The notes under the pieces are model-generated. The model saw nothing but the letters and a program-made list of their open reading frames with translations, searched no databases and was not told the DNA's origin. A stretch of DNA of 64,000 nt from [Clostridium] scindens (GTDB lineage: Bacteria > Bacillota > Clostridia > Lachnospirales > Lachnospiraceae): the NCBI RefSeq assembly GCF_019597925.1, contig NZ_CP080442.1, positions 3,487,501 through 3,551,500 on the forward strand, given 5' to 3'. Below, piece after piece: positions 8,506 through 17,181 of the stretch (positions are counted from its first letter, which is position 1; every line of letters starts with the position of its first letter). The position numbers were made by a program, and so were the translations under genes.

Positions 8506-8532
8506 AATTGGTATTATATATCAATACCAATT
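8506..8532. promoter_or_regulatory. Operator dyad over the GRE operon promoter
   Basis: Ten-base inverted arms AATTGGTATT and AATACCAATT are separated by 7 bp and span the spacer and -10 of the promoter at 8513-8541. That is a repression geometry. The operon-encoded GntR/LacI-type protein is the likely binder. Confidence 0.65.
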
Positions 8533-8541
8533 TGCCGTCAA
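8513..8541 (-). promoter_or_regulatory. Sigma-A promoter of the kinase-activase-GRE-regulator operon
   Basis: -35 TTGACG (8536-8541) and -10 TATAAT (8513-8518) with a 17-bp spacer, about 25 bp upstream of the ATG at 8486. Confidence 0.8.
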
Positions 8542-8560
8542 TATGATTTGCGGTAATTTA

Positions 8561-8596
8561 AGAAAAACGAAGGCCGGGAAGCCCCTGCCTTCGTTT
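8561..8596 (-). terminator. Intrinsic terminator after the 8613 dehydrogenase
   Basis: On the minus strand, stem AAACGAAGGC / GCCTTCGTTT (8587-8596 with 8565-8574) runs into TTTTTCTTAAATT. Confidence 0.8.
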
Positions 8597-8612
8597 CATC
8601 CTTTATGCTTTC

Positions 8613-9632
8613 TTATGAAACCTGGATCATAACCTTTCCGGTTCTTCTGTATTCCGGCTTTGTAAATACATCCACAATATCATCCAGAGGAACAATGTTG
8701 GTGATCAGGCTTTCCAAATCAATGGTCTTGGATTCCAGAACTGAGATTGCCCTCTCAAATGTATATGGATTGATATAGGAAGACGTTACCGTCAATTCCT
8801 TTTTGAAGATGTCGTCCGGCTTAATCGGGAAACTCTCTCCCGGCGCAGCAAGTCCGAAGAACATGACCGTTGCCGCTTTTCCCGCAAACTGGATAGCGTC
8901 CTCCTGGGTGTGGATATTTCCAACACACTCGATGACTACATCCACGTTCTCGCAGTACTCATCCAGGACTGCCTTCACATCCTCTTCCATCGGATTAATG
9001 ACCTTTGTCGCGCCCAGTTTTAACGCTAACTCACGCTTCTCTTCCACTGGCTCGGACAGGATCACCTTTGACGCTCCGGCGTTCTTAGCCAGCTGCAGCA
9101 TGATCATTCCGATAGGGCCTCCGCCCATTACCAGCACGGTATCCCCATACTTGATGTTGCACAGGTCAATCCCATGCAGGCAGCAGGAGATAGGCTCCGC
9201 CATCGCTGCCTCTATAAAACTCAGGCTATCGGAGAACTTGTATACCTGTTTCTCTCTCATAACCACATACTCTGCAAATCCTCCGTCTACCGTAGTCCCG
9301 ACTCCGATATTATTGGTGCAGAAATGCTGCTTCGCATTCTTGCAGAAATAGCACTCTCCACACATATCATTCGGGTCGCCGCTTACCCGGTCGCCAACTT
9401 TGAATTTGGTAACGCCGCTTCCAACCTTCGCCACAACGCCGGAAAATTCATGGCCCGGAATCAGCGGAGGGGTAACAGCCGAGGAGCCCCCATCCCCGTT
9501 AAAAATATGTATATCCGTTCCACATACGCCACAATACTTCACTTGAATCATGACCTCATTGTCTTTTAATTCTTTTTCCGGAACTTCTTCTACTCTTAGA
9601 TCGTGCTTTCCATGATAAACTGCTGCTTTCAT
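8613..9632 (-). CDS. Zinc-dependent medium-chain alcohol/polyol dehydrogenase
   Basis: A 339-residue MDR-family dehydrogenase. The catalytic-zinc region CGVCGTDIH and GHEFSG, the structural-zinc lobe with four cysteines (CGECYFCKNAKQHFC) and the Rossmann glycine motif VMGGGPIGM are all present. Such enzymes oxidise sugar alcohols or L-threonine-like substrates with NAD(P). It lies 26 bp downstream of the ROK regulator and ends at a strong terminator, so the two are co-transcribed. Substrate not determinable; polyol dehydrogenase fits the context. Confidence 0.9.
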   Translation of the reverse strand: MKAAVYHGKHDLRVEEVPEKELKDNEVMIQVKYCGVCGTDIHIFNGDGGSSAVTPPLIPGHEFSGVVAKVGSGVTKFKVGDRVSGDPNDMCGECYFCKNAKQHFCTNNIGVGTTVDGGFAEYVVMREKQVYKFSDSLSFIEAAMAEPISCCLHGIDLCNIKYGDTVLVMGGGPIGMIMLQLAKNAGASKVILSEPVEEKRELALKLGATKVINPMEEDVKAVLDEYCENVDVVIECVGNIHTQEDAIQFAGKAATVMFFGLAAPGESFPIKPDDIFKKELTVTSSYINPYTFERAISVLESKTIDLESLITNIVPLDDIVDVFTKPEYRRTGKVMIQVS

Positions 9633-9658
9633 ATTCTAACCCTCCATTACTGTTCTAT

Positions 9659-10765
9659 CTAAATCGTATTAAAAAACTCATCAATATAAAAGATTGCCGC
9701 TCCCGCAGCCGCGGACTCCACTGTATACTTGCAGGGAACCAGGTAATCTTTGGCCTTCTCGTCAAAAGAATCCCTTTCATCCACTCTCCTGCACAGTTCA
9801 TCCATATAATTCTCTATATATGCGCCAACATACCCACCAAGGATAATCACAGAATCAAACAGCACGCGTATGTTGTGTATGCCAAGAGACAGATCATCCA
9901 GATACTGATCCCACAGCCGGGCAGCACCTTTATCCCCTGCTTCCAGCAGTTCAAAAAACTGTTCCAGATTCCCGTCCGTATACTGGTCCAGATTCGTTGA
10001 CCTGCAGACTGTATCAAAGCATCCCCGCCTTCCACAGTAGCATAATTCGCCGCCCTCAGGAACCACCGTCATATGTCCGATCTCTCCGCCTTTTTGCTGG
10101 TTGCCTTCGTAAATATTCTTATCCACGATAGCTGCTCCGCCCACACTATTGCTGAGACTGATATAGAATGCATTGCATATATCCTTGGATATCCATACTT
10201 CCGCATACCCGGCAGCATTGGAATCGTGAAATAATCGGTTCCTATAAGGAATATACTTTGCAATCTCCTTCCGGGTCCGGCCTGTAAAATTCAAGGTACG
10301 GCCATAGATTGCCTTCTCCCCGTCCTCAGACACCAGGCCAGGAACTGCAATCCCCACTCCCAGAAGGTTCTCATCGCTGATGCCCGCTTCCTGCTTTACC
10401 TTCTCGACAGTCTCTCCAATCTTCTTCAGATAACCGTCATCTTCCAAGTTGAATTCTCTTCGCTCTCTTACCATCCGTATCACATCGCCGGACAGATCTA
10501 CCGCGACGCTGTTGATATGATGCCCTGTCAGATACACTCCAATAGCCGCTCTAGCCTCTTTCAGATAAGTGTATGCCGTAGCGTTCCTTCCCCGCTCCCC
10601 AGTGCTGGGAAACTTCTTGGATGTATCGATTAGCCGTATCTGCTCAAGATACTGGAGATTCTGCGTGATAGTTGGCAGGCTGAGCCTCAATCCTATGACG
10701 ATGTCTTGCTTGGATACCGACTCCTGTTCCCTTATATAGTGATATATTAACTGACTTTTCTTCAA
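9659..10765 (-). CDS. ROK-family transcriptional regulator
   Basis: A 368-residue ROK repressor: N-terminal winged helix (QDIVIGLRLSLPTITQNLQYLEQIRLI), then a kinase-fold sensor with the ROK zinc signature (GGEIGHMTVVPEG followed by CYCGRRGCFDTVC). The start is a TTG at 10765 preceded by AAGG at 9 bp; no ATG lies close. A promoter lies at 10802-10830. It is paralogous to the ROK regulator at 17182-18354. It probably senses a sugar and controls the neighbouring dehydrogenase and perhaps the ABC importer. Confidence 0.92.
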   Translation of the reverse strand: MKKSQLIYHYIREQESVSKQDIVIGLRLSLPTITQNLQYLEQIRLIDTSKKFPSTGERGRNATAYTYLKEARAAIGVYLTGHHINSVAVDLSGDVIRMVRERREFNLEDDGYLKKIGETVEKVKQEAGISDENLLGVGIAVPGLVSEDGEKAIYGRTLNFTGRTRKEIAKYIPYRNRLFHDSNAAGYAEVWISKDICNAFYISLSNSVGGAAIVDKNIYEGNQQKGGEIGHMTVVPEGGELCYCGRRGCFDTVCRSTNLDQYTDGNLEQFFELLEAGDKGAARLWDQYLDDLSLGIHNIRVLFDSVIILGGYVGAYIENYMDELCRRVDERDSFDEKAKDYLVPCKYTVESAAAGAAIFYIDEFFNTI

Positions 10766-10801
10766 TGTTCTCTACCTTCGCTGTTCTATAATATATCTAT
10801 C

Positions 10802-10830
10802 ATTTTACTTTCTATTATACTGCCTGTCAA
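10802..10830 (-). promoter_or_regulatory. Promoter of the ROK regulator
   Basis: -35 TTGACA (10825-10830) and -10 TAAAAT (10802-10807), 17-bp spacer, minus strand. Confidence 0.65.
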
Positions 10831-10843
10831 CAAACCGACCCTT

Positions 10844-11335
10844 TTAAAGGACAATCTCAAATCTCTCGTCATCCTTCAGGTCAACCACCGTGCAATCATT
10901 TGCATAAGTACATTCCGGCAGGATAATCAGCGCATGCAGTTCCTTTGCATGTACCGGAAGCGGCGCAAGATGCCAGACTGCCGTATTGATCTTTACCAAT
11001 GTCCCCTTAGGAACAATGAATGCCTTGGCCCAGTCCGTCACGATTGCCCCACCGGAAGCAGGCGCGACATGGATGATCATGTCGTCATCAAGTGGCAGTA
11101 TCATCTCCGGCGTAGTCGTATGATACTCCGATGCCTTTATGATCATCTTCTCCGTCTTCTTAACCACAATTGGCGAGTAGCCCACCCGCGTTGGGCATGA
11201 TTCGCTGATGCGGTCGGGATAGAACTTATGGATCTCTCCCTCCAGCGCGTATCCATCCGGGTTAAGCATATCATAAAACGTCCCGAAAGGCGCAAATGCT
11301 TCTCTTGTAATCGGTTCTGCTTTTATCGTCTTCAT
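10844..11335 (-). CDS. Ureidoglycolate lyase-like (AllA family) cupin protein
   Basis: A 163-residue cupin-fold protein resembling ureidoglycolate lyase/hydrolase: ITREAFAPFGTF near the N-terminus and VPKGTLVKINTAVWHLAPLPV in the core. True AllA releases urea from ureidoglycolate, but no other allantoin gene is present. Homologues within sugar loci may act on sugar acids or lactones (inference). Start ATG 11335 follows GGAGG with 5 bp; a TTG at 11347 overlaps that site. It follows the ABC permease after a terminator hairpin. Confidence 0.75.
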   Translation of the reverse strand: MKTIKAEPITREAFAPFGTFYDMLNPDGYALEGEIHKFYPDRISESCPTRVGYSPIVVKKTEKMIIKASEYHTTTPEMILPLDDDMIIHVAPASGGAIVTDWAKAFIVPKGTLVKINTAVWHLAPLPVHAKELHALIILPECTYANDCTVVDLKDDERFEIVL

Positions 11336-11374
11336 GCTGGCCTCCAATCTTCCGGCGAAAATTCCCTGATTTTT

Positions 11375-11410
11375 AAAAATCCCAGCAAATAGACATTTAC
11401 CGGGATTTTT
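11375..11410 (-). terminator. Terminator after ABC importer operon
   Basis: Stem AAAAATCCC / GGGATTTTT (11375-11383, 11402-11410). On the minus strand it is followed by further A/T-rich sequence ending in TTTTTAAAAATC. It separates the permease from the AllA-like gene. Confidence 0.65.
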
Positions 11411-11428
11411 TGCTTTATTTTACAATTA

Positions 11429-12376
11429 CTAATTAGACTGTTTTTTCTTCTGAATACAGTCGAATCCTACTGCAAGCGCAAGTACGACACCCATGACAAT
11501 ATCCTGTACATAAGAGTTGATATTCATAAGAACCATGCCGTTCTGCAGGGCTCCGATAATGAATGTACCTGCGATAACGCCTGAAATCTTACCATATCCA
11601 CCAGTTACAGATACGCCTCCAAGTACTACGCAAGTGATAACCTTGAATTCATATCCGTATCCTGCATTGGACATACCTGAATTCGTACGGGAAAGCATAA
11701 CGATACCTGCAAGTCCTGCAAAGAATCCTGACAGGGAGAATACCAGATATTTGATTCTTCCTACACGGATACCTGACAGTTTTGCTGCCTCTACATTACC
11801 GCCTACTGCATAGAAGTAACGTCCAAAATACGTCTTATTAAGGATGAAGGAACCTATTGCGAAGCAAATAGCCATGATGATTACAGGAACCGGCACGATG
11901 CTGACATAACTCTGTCCGATAATCTTGAAGTCTTCTGTAAATCCATTAATTGGAAGACCGCCGCACATGATCAGCGCCAGGCCTTGGAACGCCGTCTGGG
12001 TCGCAAAGGTCGCAATCAGCGCCGGGATTCCTATCGTTGATACCATGAAGCCGTTCAGCGTGCCGATCAGCGTAGATGCAATGAGAGTGATAAGAATTGC
12101 AAGCCACATATTCACTCCCATATGTACCATCAAGTATGCACACAGAATATTAACAAATGTGATGATGGAACCCGTTGCCAAGTCGATATCTCCCAGCAGG
12201 ATGACGAATGTCATACCGATGGAAGCAATACCAAGTATGGCTACCTGGCGGAGCATCATAAGCAGGTTGTTTGGATTTATAAATCTTGGGTTTGCAACCG
12301 TAAATGCAACAACAAGAATTACAAATACGACCCAGATCGCCTTATCTTTTAATTGGTATACTACTTTATCTTTCAT
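11429..12376 (-). CDS. Ribose-type ABC transporter permease (RbsC family)
   Basis: A 315-residue multi-pass inner-membrane permease of the BPD-transp-2 family. It is hydrophobic throughout, with the family signature FVILLGDIDLATGSI and VITCVVLGGVSVTGGYG. The ATG is 5 bp after the ATPase stop codon, with the Shine-Dalgarno inside the end of that gene, so translation is coupled. Only one permease gene is present, implying a homodimer. It pairs with the ATPase 12382-13896 and the lipoprotein 13972-14997. Confidence 0.95.
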   Translation of the reverse strand: MKDKVVYQLKDKAIWVVFVILVVAFTVANPRFINPNNLLMMLRQVAILGIASIGMTFVILLGDIDLATGSIITFVNILCAYLMVHMGVNMWLAILITLIASTLIGTLNGFMVSTIGIPALIATFATQTAFQGLALIMCGGLPINGFTEDFKIIGQSYVSIVPVPVIIMAICFAIGSFILNKTYFGRYFYAVGGNVEAAKLSGIRVGRIKYLVFSLSGFFAGLAGIVMLSRTNSGMSNAGYGYEFKVITCVVLGGVSVTGGYGKISGVIAGTFIIGALQNGMVLMNINSYVQDIVMGVVLALAVGFDCIQKKKQSN

Positions 12377-12381
12377 ACAGT

Positions 12382-13896
12382 CTAACCCTCCTCAATATTC
12401 GCTGCAGTCGCAGATGCATATGCCATGATTGTCTCCTGGCTGAACTCTTCTTTTTCCAGTTCTCCGGTCATATCGCCTTCCGACAGCACTATAATTCTGT
12501 CAGACATCCCCATAAGTTCCTCCATTTCAGAAGAAATCATCAGAATTGCTTTTCCTTCTTTTTCAACCAAATCGTTCATCAGTTTATAGATCTCATACTT
12601 TGCGCCGACGTCAATACCTCTGGTCGGCTCATCAAAGATGATAAGTTCTGAATTAGCCGCCAGCCATCTTGCGAGAATAACCTTCTGCTGATTGCCGCCG
12701 CTTAAGTTCTTTACAAGCTGATGCAGCGTCGGAGTCTTGATTGCCATACTCTCCTGATACTTTTTGGCAATTTCCATCTCTTGTTTTGAATTGATCACGC
12801 TCAACTTAGAATTTCTTTCATAGATAGGCATATTGATGTTATTCTTAATGGATATGCCTAACATGGCACCATGACGTTTTCTGTCCTCCGGTACCAGAGC
12901 GATTCCCAGATCGATTGCCTCCCGGGGACTCTTCGGATGGACTTCCTTGCCTTTGAAAATAATCTGTCCGGACGTCTTGGCTGCGGCTCCGAAGATCACT
13001 TCCGCAAGTTCCGTTCTCCCTGCGCCTACCAAGCCTCCAAGACCTACAATCTCTCCCTTATGAACCTTCAGGTTCATATTCCTGTCTCCATTGCCACAGA
13101 CATTCTTAAGTTCCAGCACCACGTCATCCTTATCAATGCAGTCGCCTCGCGGAGGATATGTCTCTGTCAGTTCTCGCCCAACCATCAGCTTGATCAGTTC
13201 CTGAACCTCGCTGTCTTTCGTAATGAGAGTCTTGACATACTCGCCATCACGCAAGACCAGAATTCTATCTGACAGGCGATAAATTTCTTCCAATCTATGA
13301 GATATGTATATAATAGAAACACCTTCTTTGCGAAGTCTTTCTACTACTCGGAACATACTCTCAACTTCCGCGCTCGTCAGAGGTGCAGAAGGCTCATCCA
13401 TAATCAATATCTTAGCATCCTGCTGGATTGCCTTGGCAATCTCAACCATCTGCTGATAACCTACTGTCAGGTTCTTCATCAGAGTCTTTGGATCAATCTT
13501 AATCCGCAGCTGCTCAAATGCTTTCGCAGCCTCCTTCTCCATCGCTTTCTTATCTACAACAACGCCTTTTTTGATAGGCCTTCCTAAAAACAGGTTCTCC
13601 GCTGCTGACAGTTCCTTTACATTATTAAATTCCTGATAAATAATCGCAATTCCATTCTCCGCTGCAAGCTGAGGTGTCATGCTCGTGAATTCTTTCCCAT
13701 TCACGATAATCTTGCCGGAAGTCGGGATAACCGCCCCTGAACAACATTTAATCAGCGTAGATTTGCCGGCACCATTTTCTCCGATCAACGCCAGAATCTC
13801 GCCTTTCTTAAGTTCCAACGTAACATCTTTTAATGCAACAACACCCGGGTATTCTTTTCTTATATGCTGTAATTGTAATACATATTCTTCGCTCAT
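12382..13896 (-). CDS. Sugar ABC transporter ATPase, two nucleotide-binding domains (RbsA family)
   Basis: A 504-residue fusion of two ABC ATPase domains. The first has Walker A GENGAGKST, a diverged signature (NLTVGYQQMVEIAKA) and Walker B ILIMDEPSA. The second has a degenerate Walker A (GGLVGAGRTE) but an intact signature LSGGNQQKV and Walker B LIIFDEPTRG, as is usual in RbsA, MglA and XylG. It powers uptake of a monosaccharide-sized substrate. Confidence 0.95.
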   Translation of the reverse strand: MSEEYVLQLQHIRKEYPGVVALKDVTLELKKGEILALIGENGAGKSTLIKCCSGAVIPTSGKIIVNGKEFTSMTPQLAAENGIAIIYQEFNNVKELSAAENLFLGRPIKKGVVVDKKAMEKEAAKAFEQLRIKIDPKTLMKNLTVGYQQMVEIAKAIQQDAKILIMDEPSAPLTSAEVESMFRVVERLRKEGVSIIYISHRLEEIYRLSDRILVLRDGEYVKTLITKDSEVQELIKLMVGRELTETYPPRGDCIDKDDVVLELKNVCGNGDRNMNLKVHKGEIVGLGGLVGAGRTELAEVIFGAAAKTSGQIIFKGKEVHPKSPREAIDLGIALVPEDRKRHGAMLGISIKNNINMPIYERNSKLSVINSKQEMEIAKKYQESMAIKTPTLHQLVKNLSGGNQQKVILARWLAANSELIIFDEPTRGIDVGAKYEIYKLMNDLVEKEGKAILMISSEMEELMGMSDRIIVLSEGDMTGELEKEEFSQETIMAYASATAANIEEG

Positions 13897-13922
13897 ATTC
13901 TTCCCCCGTGACTATATTACTT

Positions 13923-13944
13923 AGAGGCGGCAAAAACCGCCTCT
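13923..13944 (-). terminator. Hairpin between binding-protein and ATPase genes
   Basis: AGAGGCGG / CCGCCTCT stem with a 6-nt loop just after the lipoprotein gene and no long T tract. It probably lowers read-through or protects the upstream mRNA so the binding protein is made in excess. Confidence 0.6.
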
Positions 13945-13971
13945 ATCTTATCGTTCCTTATTCTTATGATG

Positions 13972-14997
13972 TTACATGCCTTTCATGATATCATCAATGT
14001 TGTCCATGTTGATTTCCATTGTAGGTCTGTAAACATCATGCTTGTCTCCTGAGAAGTCATCGCCGTTAAGAATCTTCTCAAACATATCCAGGCAAGCCTG
14101 TGCTGTATCTGTGCTGGATCCTTCGAATCCAACGATAGCTCTTACAGCCTCGTCTCCAGCCTTAAGAGACTCTAACTGCTGAGGAGTAACGTCTGTCGTG
14201 ATAACACCTACATTTTCAGGAATCTTGCCAGCTCCGCCGAATTTCTGAAGCAATGCTTCGTTTGATCCGATCATAGCGCCTGCGCCAACTCCTACGAATA
14301 CAGAACAGTCAGGGTGAGCCTGAAGAACGGTCTCAACGTTAGTCTGTGCTTCGTTTGCTTCCAGTCCGTCAACCTCTGCTACGATCTTGTAATTTCCTTC
14401 GTCACAGTTCTCTTCCAGACCTTCTTTGATACCATTTGCTCTCTCTAACAGAACCTTTGTAGATGGCTTGCCGATTACGCAAACTTCTGCCGGCTTGTCA
14501 GCTGTGTAGTGCTCGTTGATGAATGCAGCAGCTGTTTTTCCGATGTCATTTCCAAGTGCAGTATTGTCAAGAATCCAGTTTGCAGTCGTGTTCGTCATCG
14601 GGTCATCCCAGCACATAACCTTGATACCTGCATCCAGTGCTGACTGGCATACAGTCTCAACGCCTTCTGCGTCAGATGGGTGAACCATGATCAGGTCGCA
14701 TCCTGATGTGATGAAGTTTTCAATCTGGCTGATCTGAGTTGCAGAGTTATCGCTGCAATCCTGAAGGGTGTAGTCCCAGCCTTTGTCCTTCATCAGTTCC
14801 TCGAGCTTGCCCATAACGCCTGCCCAGTAGTCATTCTTCAGGGACTGGATTGTAATGCCGACTTTGTAAGAATCTTTCTTTCCGCCGTCATCCTTCTTGT
14901 CATCCCCGCCTGATGTCGGTGACTTGGTTGTACAACCAACAGCCATCGTTGCAATCATTGCCACGCAAAGGATTGCACTTAAGATTTTTTTCTTCAT
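13972..14997 (-). CDS. Sugar-binding lipoprotein of ABC importer (periplasmic-binding-protein-like)
   Basis: A 341-residue lipoprotein. A signal peptide of about 21 residues ends in the lipobox AVGC, with Cys22 expected to be lipidated. A Gly/Lys/Asp-rich linker and a type-1 sugar-binding domain of the ribose/xylose class follow (KVGITIQSLKNDYWAGVMGKLEEL, with ligand-loop residues MVHPSDAEGV). It captures the substrate outside the membrane for the permease at 11429-12376. A strong AAGGAGG precedes the ATG. The C-terminal half is typical in length. Confidence 0.94.
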   Translation of the reverse strand: MKKKILSAILCVAMIATMAVGCTTKSPTSGGDDKKDDGGKKDSYKVGITIQSLKNDYWAGVMGKLEELMKDKGWDYTLQDCSDNSATQISQIENFITSGCDLIMVHPSDAEGVETVCQSALDAGIKVMCWDDPMTNTTANWILDNTALGNDIGKTAAAFINEHYTADKPAEVCVIGKPSTKVLLERANGIKEGLEENCDEGNYKIVAEVDGLEANEAQTNVETVLQAHPDCSVFVGVGAGAMIGSNEALLQKFGGAGKIPENVGVITTDVTPQQLESLKAGDEAVRAIVGFEGSSTDTAQACLDMFEKILNGDDFSGDKHDVYRPTMEINMDNIDDIMKGM

Positions 14998-15066
14998 AAT
15001 ACTTCTCCTCCTTAAAAAGAATTTATTTTATAGCTTTCGCATTAGCTATCTATAATAATGCGGTTC

Positions 15067-15843
15067 CTAGAAGCAGGTAAATGCTCCGTCCACGATAATA
15101 TCGGAACCTGTTGTAAATGTGCTTGTGTCGCCAGCCAGATATACTAAGATAGACTGTAATTCTTCCGGTTTTCCAAGCCTTCCCATCGGAGCCATTGCAT
15201 TCCACTGCTCGATCAATGGTTTCAGATGTTCTGCATTCATGATAAGATCGGTGCCAATATATCCTGGGCTGATGCAGTTTACACGCACGCCTCTCTTAGC
15301 CCACTCTACTGCCAGAGACTTTGTCAGAAGGCTTACGCCAGCTTTTGACGCATTGTATGCGCACTGTGGCTGAGGTACATTGACAATGTGGCCTGACATG
15401 GATGCCGTATTGATAATGGAGCCATATCCCTGCTTCAGCATCACTCTGCCTGCTGCCGTAGCGCAGAGAAATACGCCTGTAAGGTTGATGTCGATTACCT
15501 TCTGCCACTGCTCGAATGTCATCTCTTCTGCCGGAGCGTTTACTGCGATACCAGCATTGTTGTAGCAGGCATCCAGTTTTCCATATGTATCAACAACTTT
15601 TGCAACCATGGCCTCAACTTGGTCTTTCTTCGTAACGTCGCACTGGATCGCGATTGTCTTGGAACCTGTTGCTTCTGCAATCTCCTTTGCAACCTTCTCG
15701 GCACCTTCAAGGTTGATGTCTACGATAGCGACATCCGCGCCTGCCTCTGCGAATGCAGTAGCCGCTGCCTTGCCGATTCCGCTTGCAGCACCTGTTACAT
15801 AAATTGCTTTTCCATCCAGTCTCATACTTTCAATAATTCCCAT
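15067..15843 (-). CDS. Short-chain dehydrogenase/reductase (SDR)
   Basis: A 258-residue classical SDR with the cofactor motif VTGAASGIG, NNAG, the catalytic serine in NTASMSG and the catalytic pair in YNASKAG. Start 15843 follows GGGAGGAGG; in-frame upstream codons to 15960 overlap the promoter and are rejected. It heads the ABC importer unit (69 bp to the lipoprotein gene). It resembles the SDR at 33570-34346, which also sits beside a ribose-type importer. A polyol or ketose oxidoreductase role is likely. Confidence 0.92.
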   Translation of the reverse strand: MGIIESMRLDGKAIYVTGAASGIGKAAATAFAEAGADVAIVDINLEGAEKVAKEIAEATGSKTIAIQCDVTKKDQVEAMVAKVVDTYGKLDACYNNAGIAVNAPAEEMTFEQWQKVIDINLTGVFLCATAAGRVMLKQGYGSIINTASMSGHIVNVPQPQCAYNASKAGVSLLTKSLAVEWAKRGVRVNCISPGYIGTDLIMNAEHLKPLIEQWNAMAPMGRLGKPEELQSILVYLAGDTSTFTTGSDIIVDGAFTCF

Positions 15844-15931
15844 TTTGTCCTCCTCCCGGTTGCGAGCCGTTTTCATTGAATAATTTTGAATAGTAATTTT
15901 GTAAAATGTTTTTATAAATATTGTTGTTGTA

Positions 15932-15960
15932 ATTATATTCCAGAAGAACGCTTTGTGCAA
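15932..15960 (-). promoter_or_regulatory. Promoter of SDR-ABC importer unit
   Basis: -35 TTGCAC (15955-15960) and -10 TATAAT (15932-15937), 17-bp spacer on the minus strand. Confidence 0.7.
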
Positions 15961-15977
15961 TATGCAATATTACACAA
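15953..15977. promoter_or_regulatory. Inverted repeat overlapping the -35 box
   Basis: Arms TTGTGcAATAT and ATATTaCACAA with a 3-bp centre, 10 of 11 positions symmetric. It covers the -35 of the SDR-ABC promoter. The binder is unknown; a ROK protein is possible, but the sequence differs from the ROK dyads at 17116 and 18368. Confidence 0.55.
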
Positions 15978-16035
15978 TTATTTTTTGGTGGTTTTGTATG
16001 TTTTGCATAACGTTATTTATTTGTCAATCCCGCTT

Positions 16036-17085
16036 TTATTCGGCAATTTTCACAACAGCCTTGACGATCTCAGCCTTTTCATTGACACTTCTGTCCATAG
16101 CCGTCTGGATGTCATCAAAACTAAAGATATGGGTAGCGATTCCCTTCAGATTCACTTTTCCCTGTGCAACTGCCTCAATTGCCATTGGATAGATGTGGCG
16201 GTAGCGGAATACTGTCTTAAATGTAATCTCTTTATCCAGCGCCAGGCTCATCATCATATTCATCATGCCGGTCTTTCCATATCCCACAAGAACGATATTG
16301 GATCCCTTGCGCACTACCTGGATCGCCTGGTTCGTCGTAATCTCCGTTCCGGCCGTCTCAATCGCAAGGTCAAATCCCTCGCCGCCGGTCAGTTCCTTCG
16401 CTTTCGCAAGCACGTCCACTTCTTTTCCGTTGATCACGCCATCAGCGCCAAGTTCCAGCGCTTTATCCAGCCGCTTCTGCATGACATCTACTACATATAC
16501 ACGGGAAACGCCGCATGCTTTAAGAGCCATCATGGATACCAGTCCGATGCATCCTGCGCCAAATACGACTGCCGTCTGTCCTGCCTTCGCCTCTCCCTGC
16601 TTCGCTGCATGGAATCCTACTGCAAGAGGCTCGATCAGCGCGCCTTCCAGCGTGCTTACATTATCCGGAAGCTTGAAGCACAGATCCGCCTCATGGGCTA
16701 CATATTCCTGGAATACGCCGTCTACAGGAGGTGTAGCAAAGAAGACTACGTCCGGACAAAGATTATATTTTCCTTCCCGGCAGAATTTACATTTGCCGCA
16801 AGTCTTTCCTGGCTCCAGCGCCACGCGGTCGCCAACCTTCAGATGCGTAACATTCCTGCCTACTTCTACGACAGTGCCTCCCGGCTCATGTCCCAGCACG
16901 AACGGCGGCTCTACCACATAATCGCCGATCCTGCCCATTTCATAATAATGCATATCGCTTCCGCAGATTCCCACATATTCCAGCTTCACCAGAACTTCAT
17001 CGTCTTTCGGTACAGGAATCGGCCTCTCGGTATAGCCCATCTTGCCAATTCCTTCCATCACTGCTACTTTCATTGTTCCTTCCAT
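16036..17085 (-). CDS. Zinc-dependent dehydrogenase, L-iditol/xylitol dehydrogenase-like
   Basis: A 349-residue MDR dehydrogenase with catalytic-zinc motifs CGSDMHYYEMG and GHEPGG, a structural-zinc lobe with four cysteines (CGKCKFCREGKYNLC) and the NAD motif VFGAGCIGL. The MHYYEMGRIGDYVV pattern is typical of sorbitol and xylitol dehydrogenases, which convert polyols to ketoses. Start 17085 follows GGGAGG; ATG 17073 is an alternative. An operator copy at 17116-17138 lies just upstream, so it is probably under the ROK regulator encoded directly before it. Confidence 0.9.
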   Translation of the reverse strand: MEGTMKVAVMEGIGKMGYTERPIPVPKDDEVLVKLEYVGICGSDMHYYEMGRIGDYVVEPPFVLGHEPGGTVVEVGRNVTHLKVGDRVALEPGKTCGKCKFCREGKYNLCPDVVFFATPPVDGVFQEYVAHEADLCFKLPDNVSTLEGALIEPLAVGFHAAKQGEAKAGQTAVVFGAGCIGLVSMMALKACGVSRVYVVDVMQKRLDKALELGADGVINGKEVDVLAKAKELTGGEGFDLAIETAGTEITTNQAIQVVRKGSNIVLVGYGKTGMMNMMMSLALDKEITFKTVFRYRHIYPMAIEAVAQGKVNLKGIATHIFSFDDIQTAMDRSVNEKAEIVKAVVKIAE

Positions 17086-17115
17086 AACACATCTTCCTCC
17101 CATCTTTGTTTTATA

Positions 17116-17138
17116 CTTTAATAATTTATTTAACAAAG
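17116..17138. promoter_or_regulatory. ROK operator copy 2
   Basis: A 23-bp dyad beginning CTTTAATAA and ending TTTAACAAAG, matching 18 of 23 positions with the dyad at 18368-18390. It lies between the ROK gene and the polyol dehydrogenase it precedes. Confidence 0.6.
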
Positions 17139-17181
17139 TATGTGCAACAATTCTCTGTTATTGCCCAAATCTCAAAAAAAC

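Noticed and set aside
15886..17121. 411-codon plus-strand frame
   Set aside because: Antisense to an intact zinc dehydrogenase with all motifs and a good ribosome site; composition is typical of a shadow frame.
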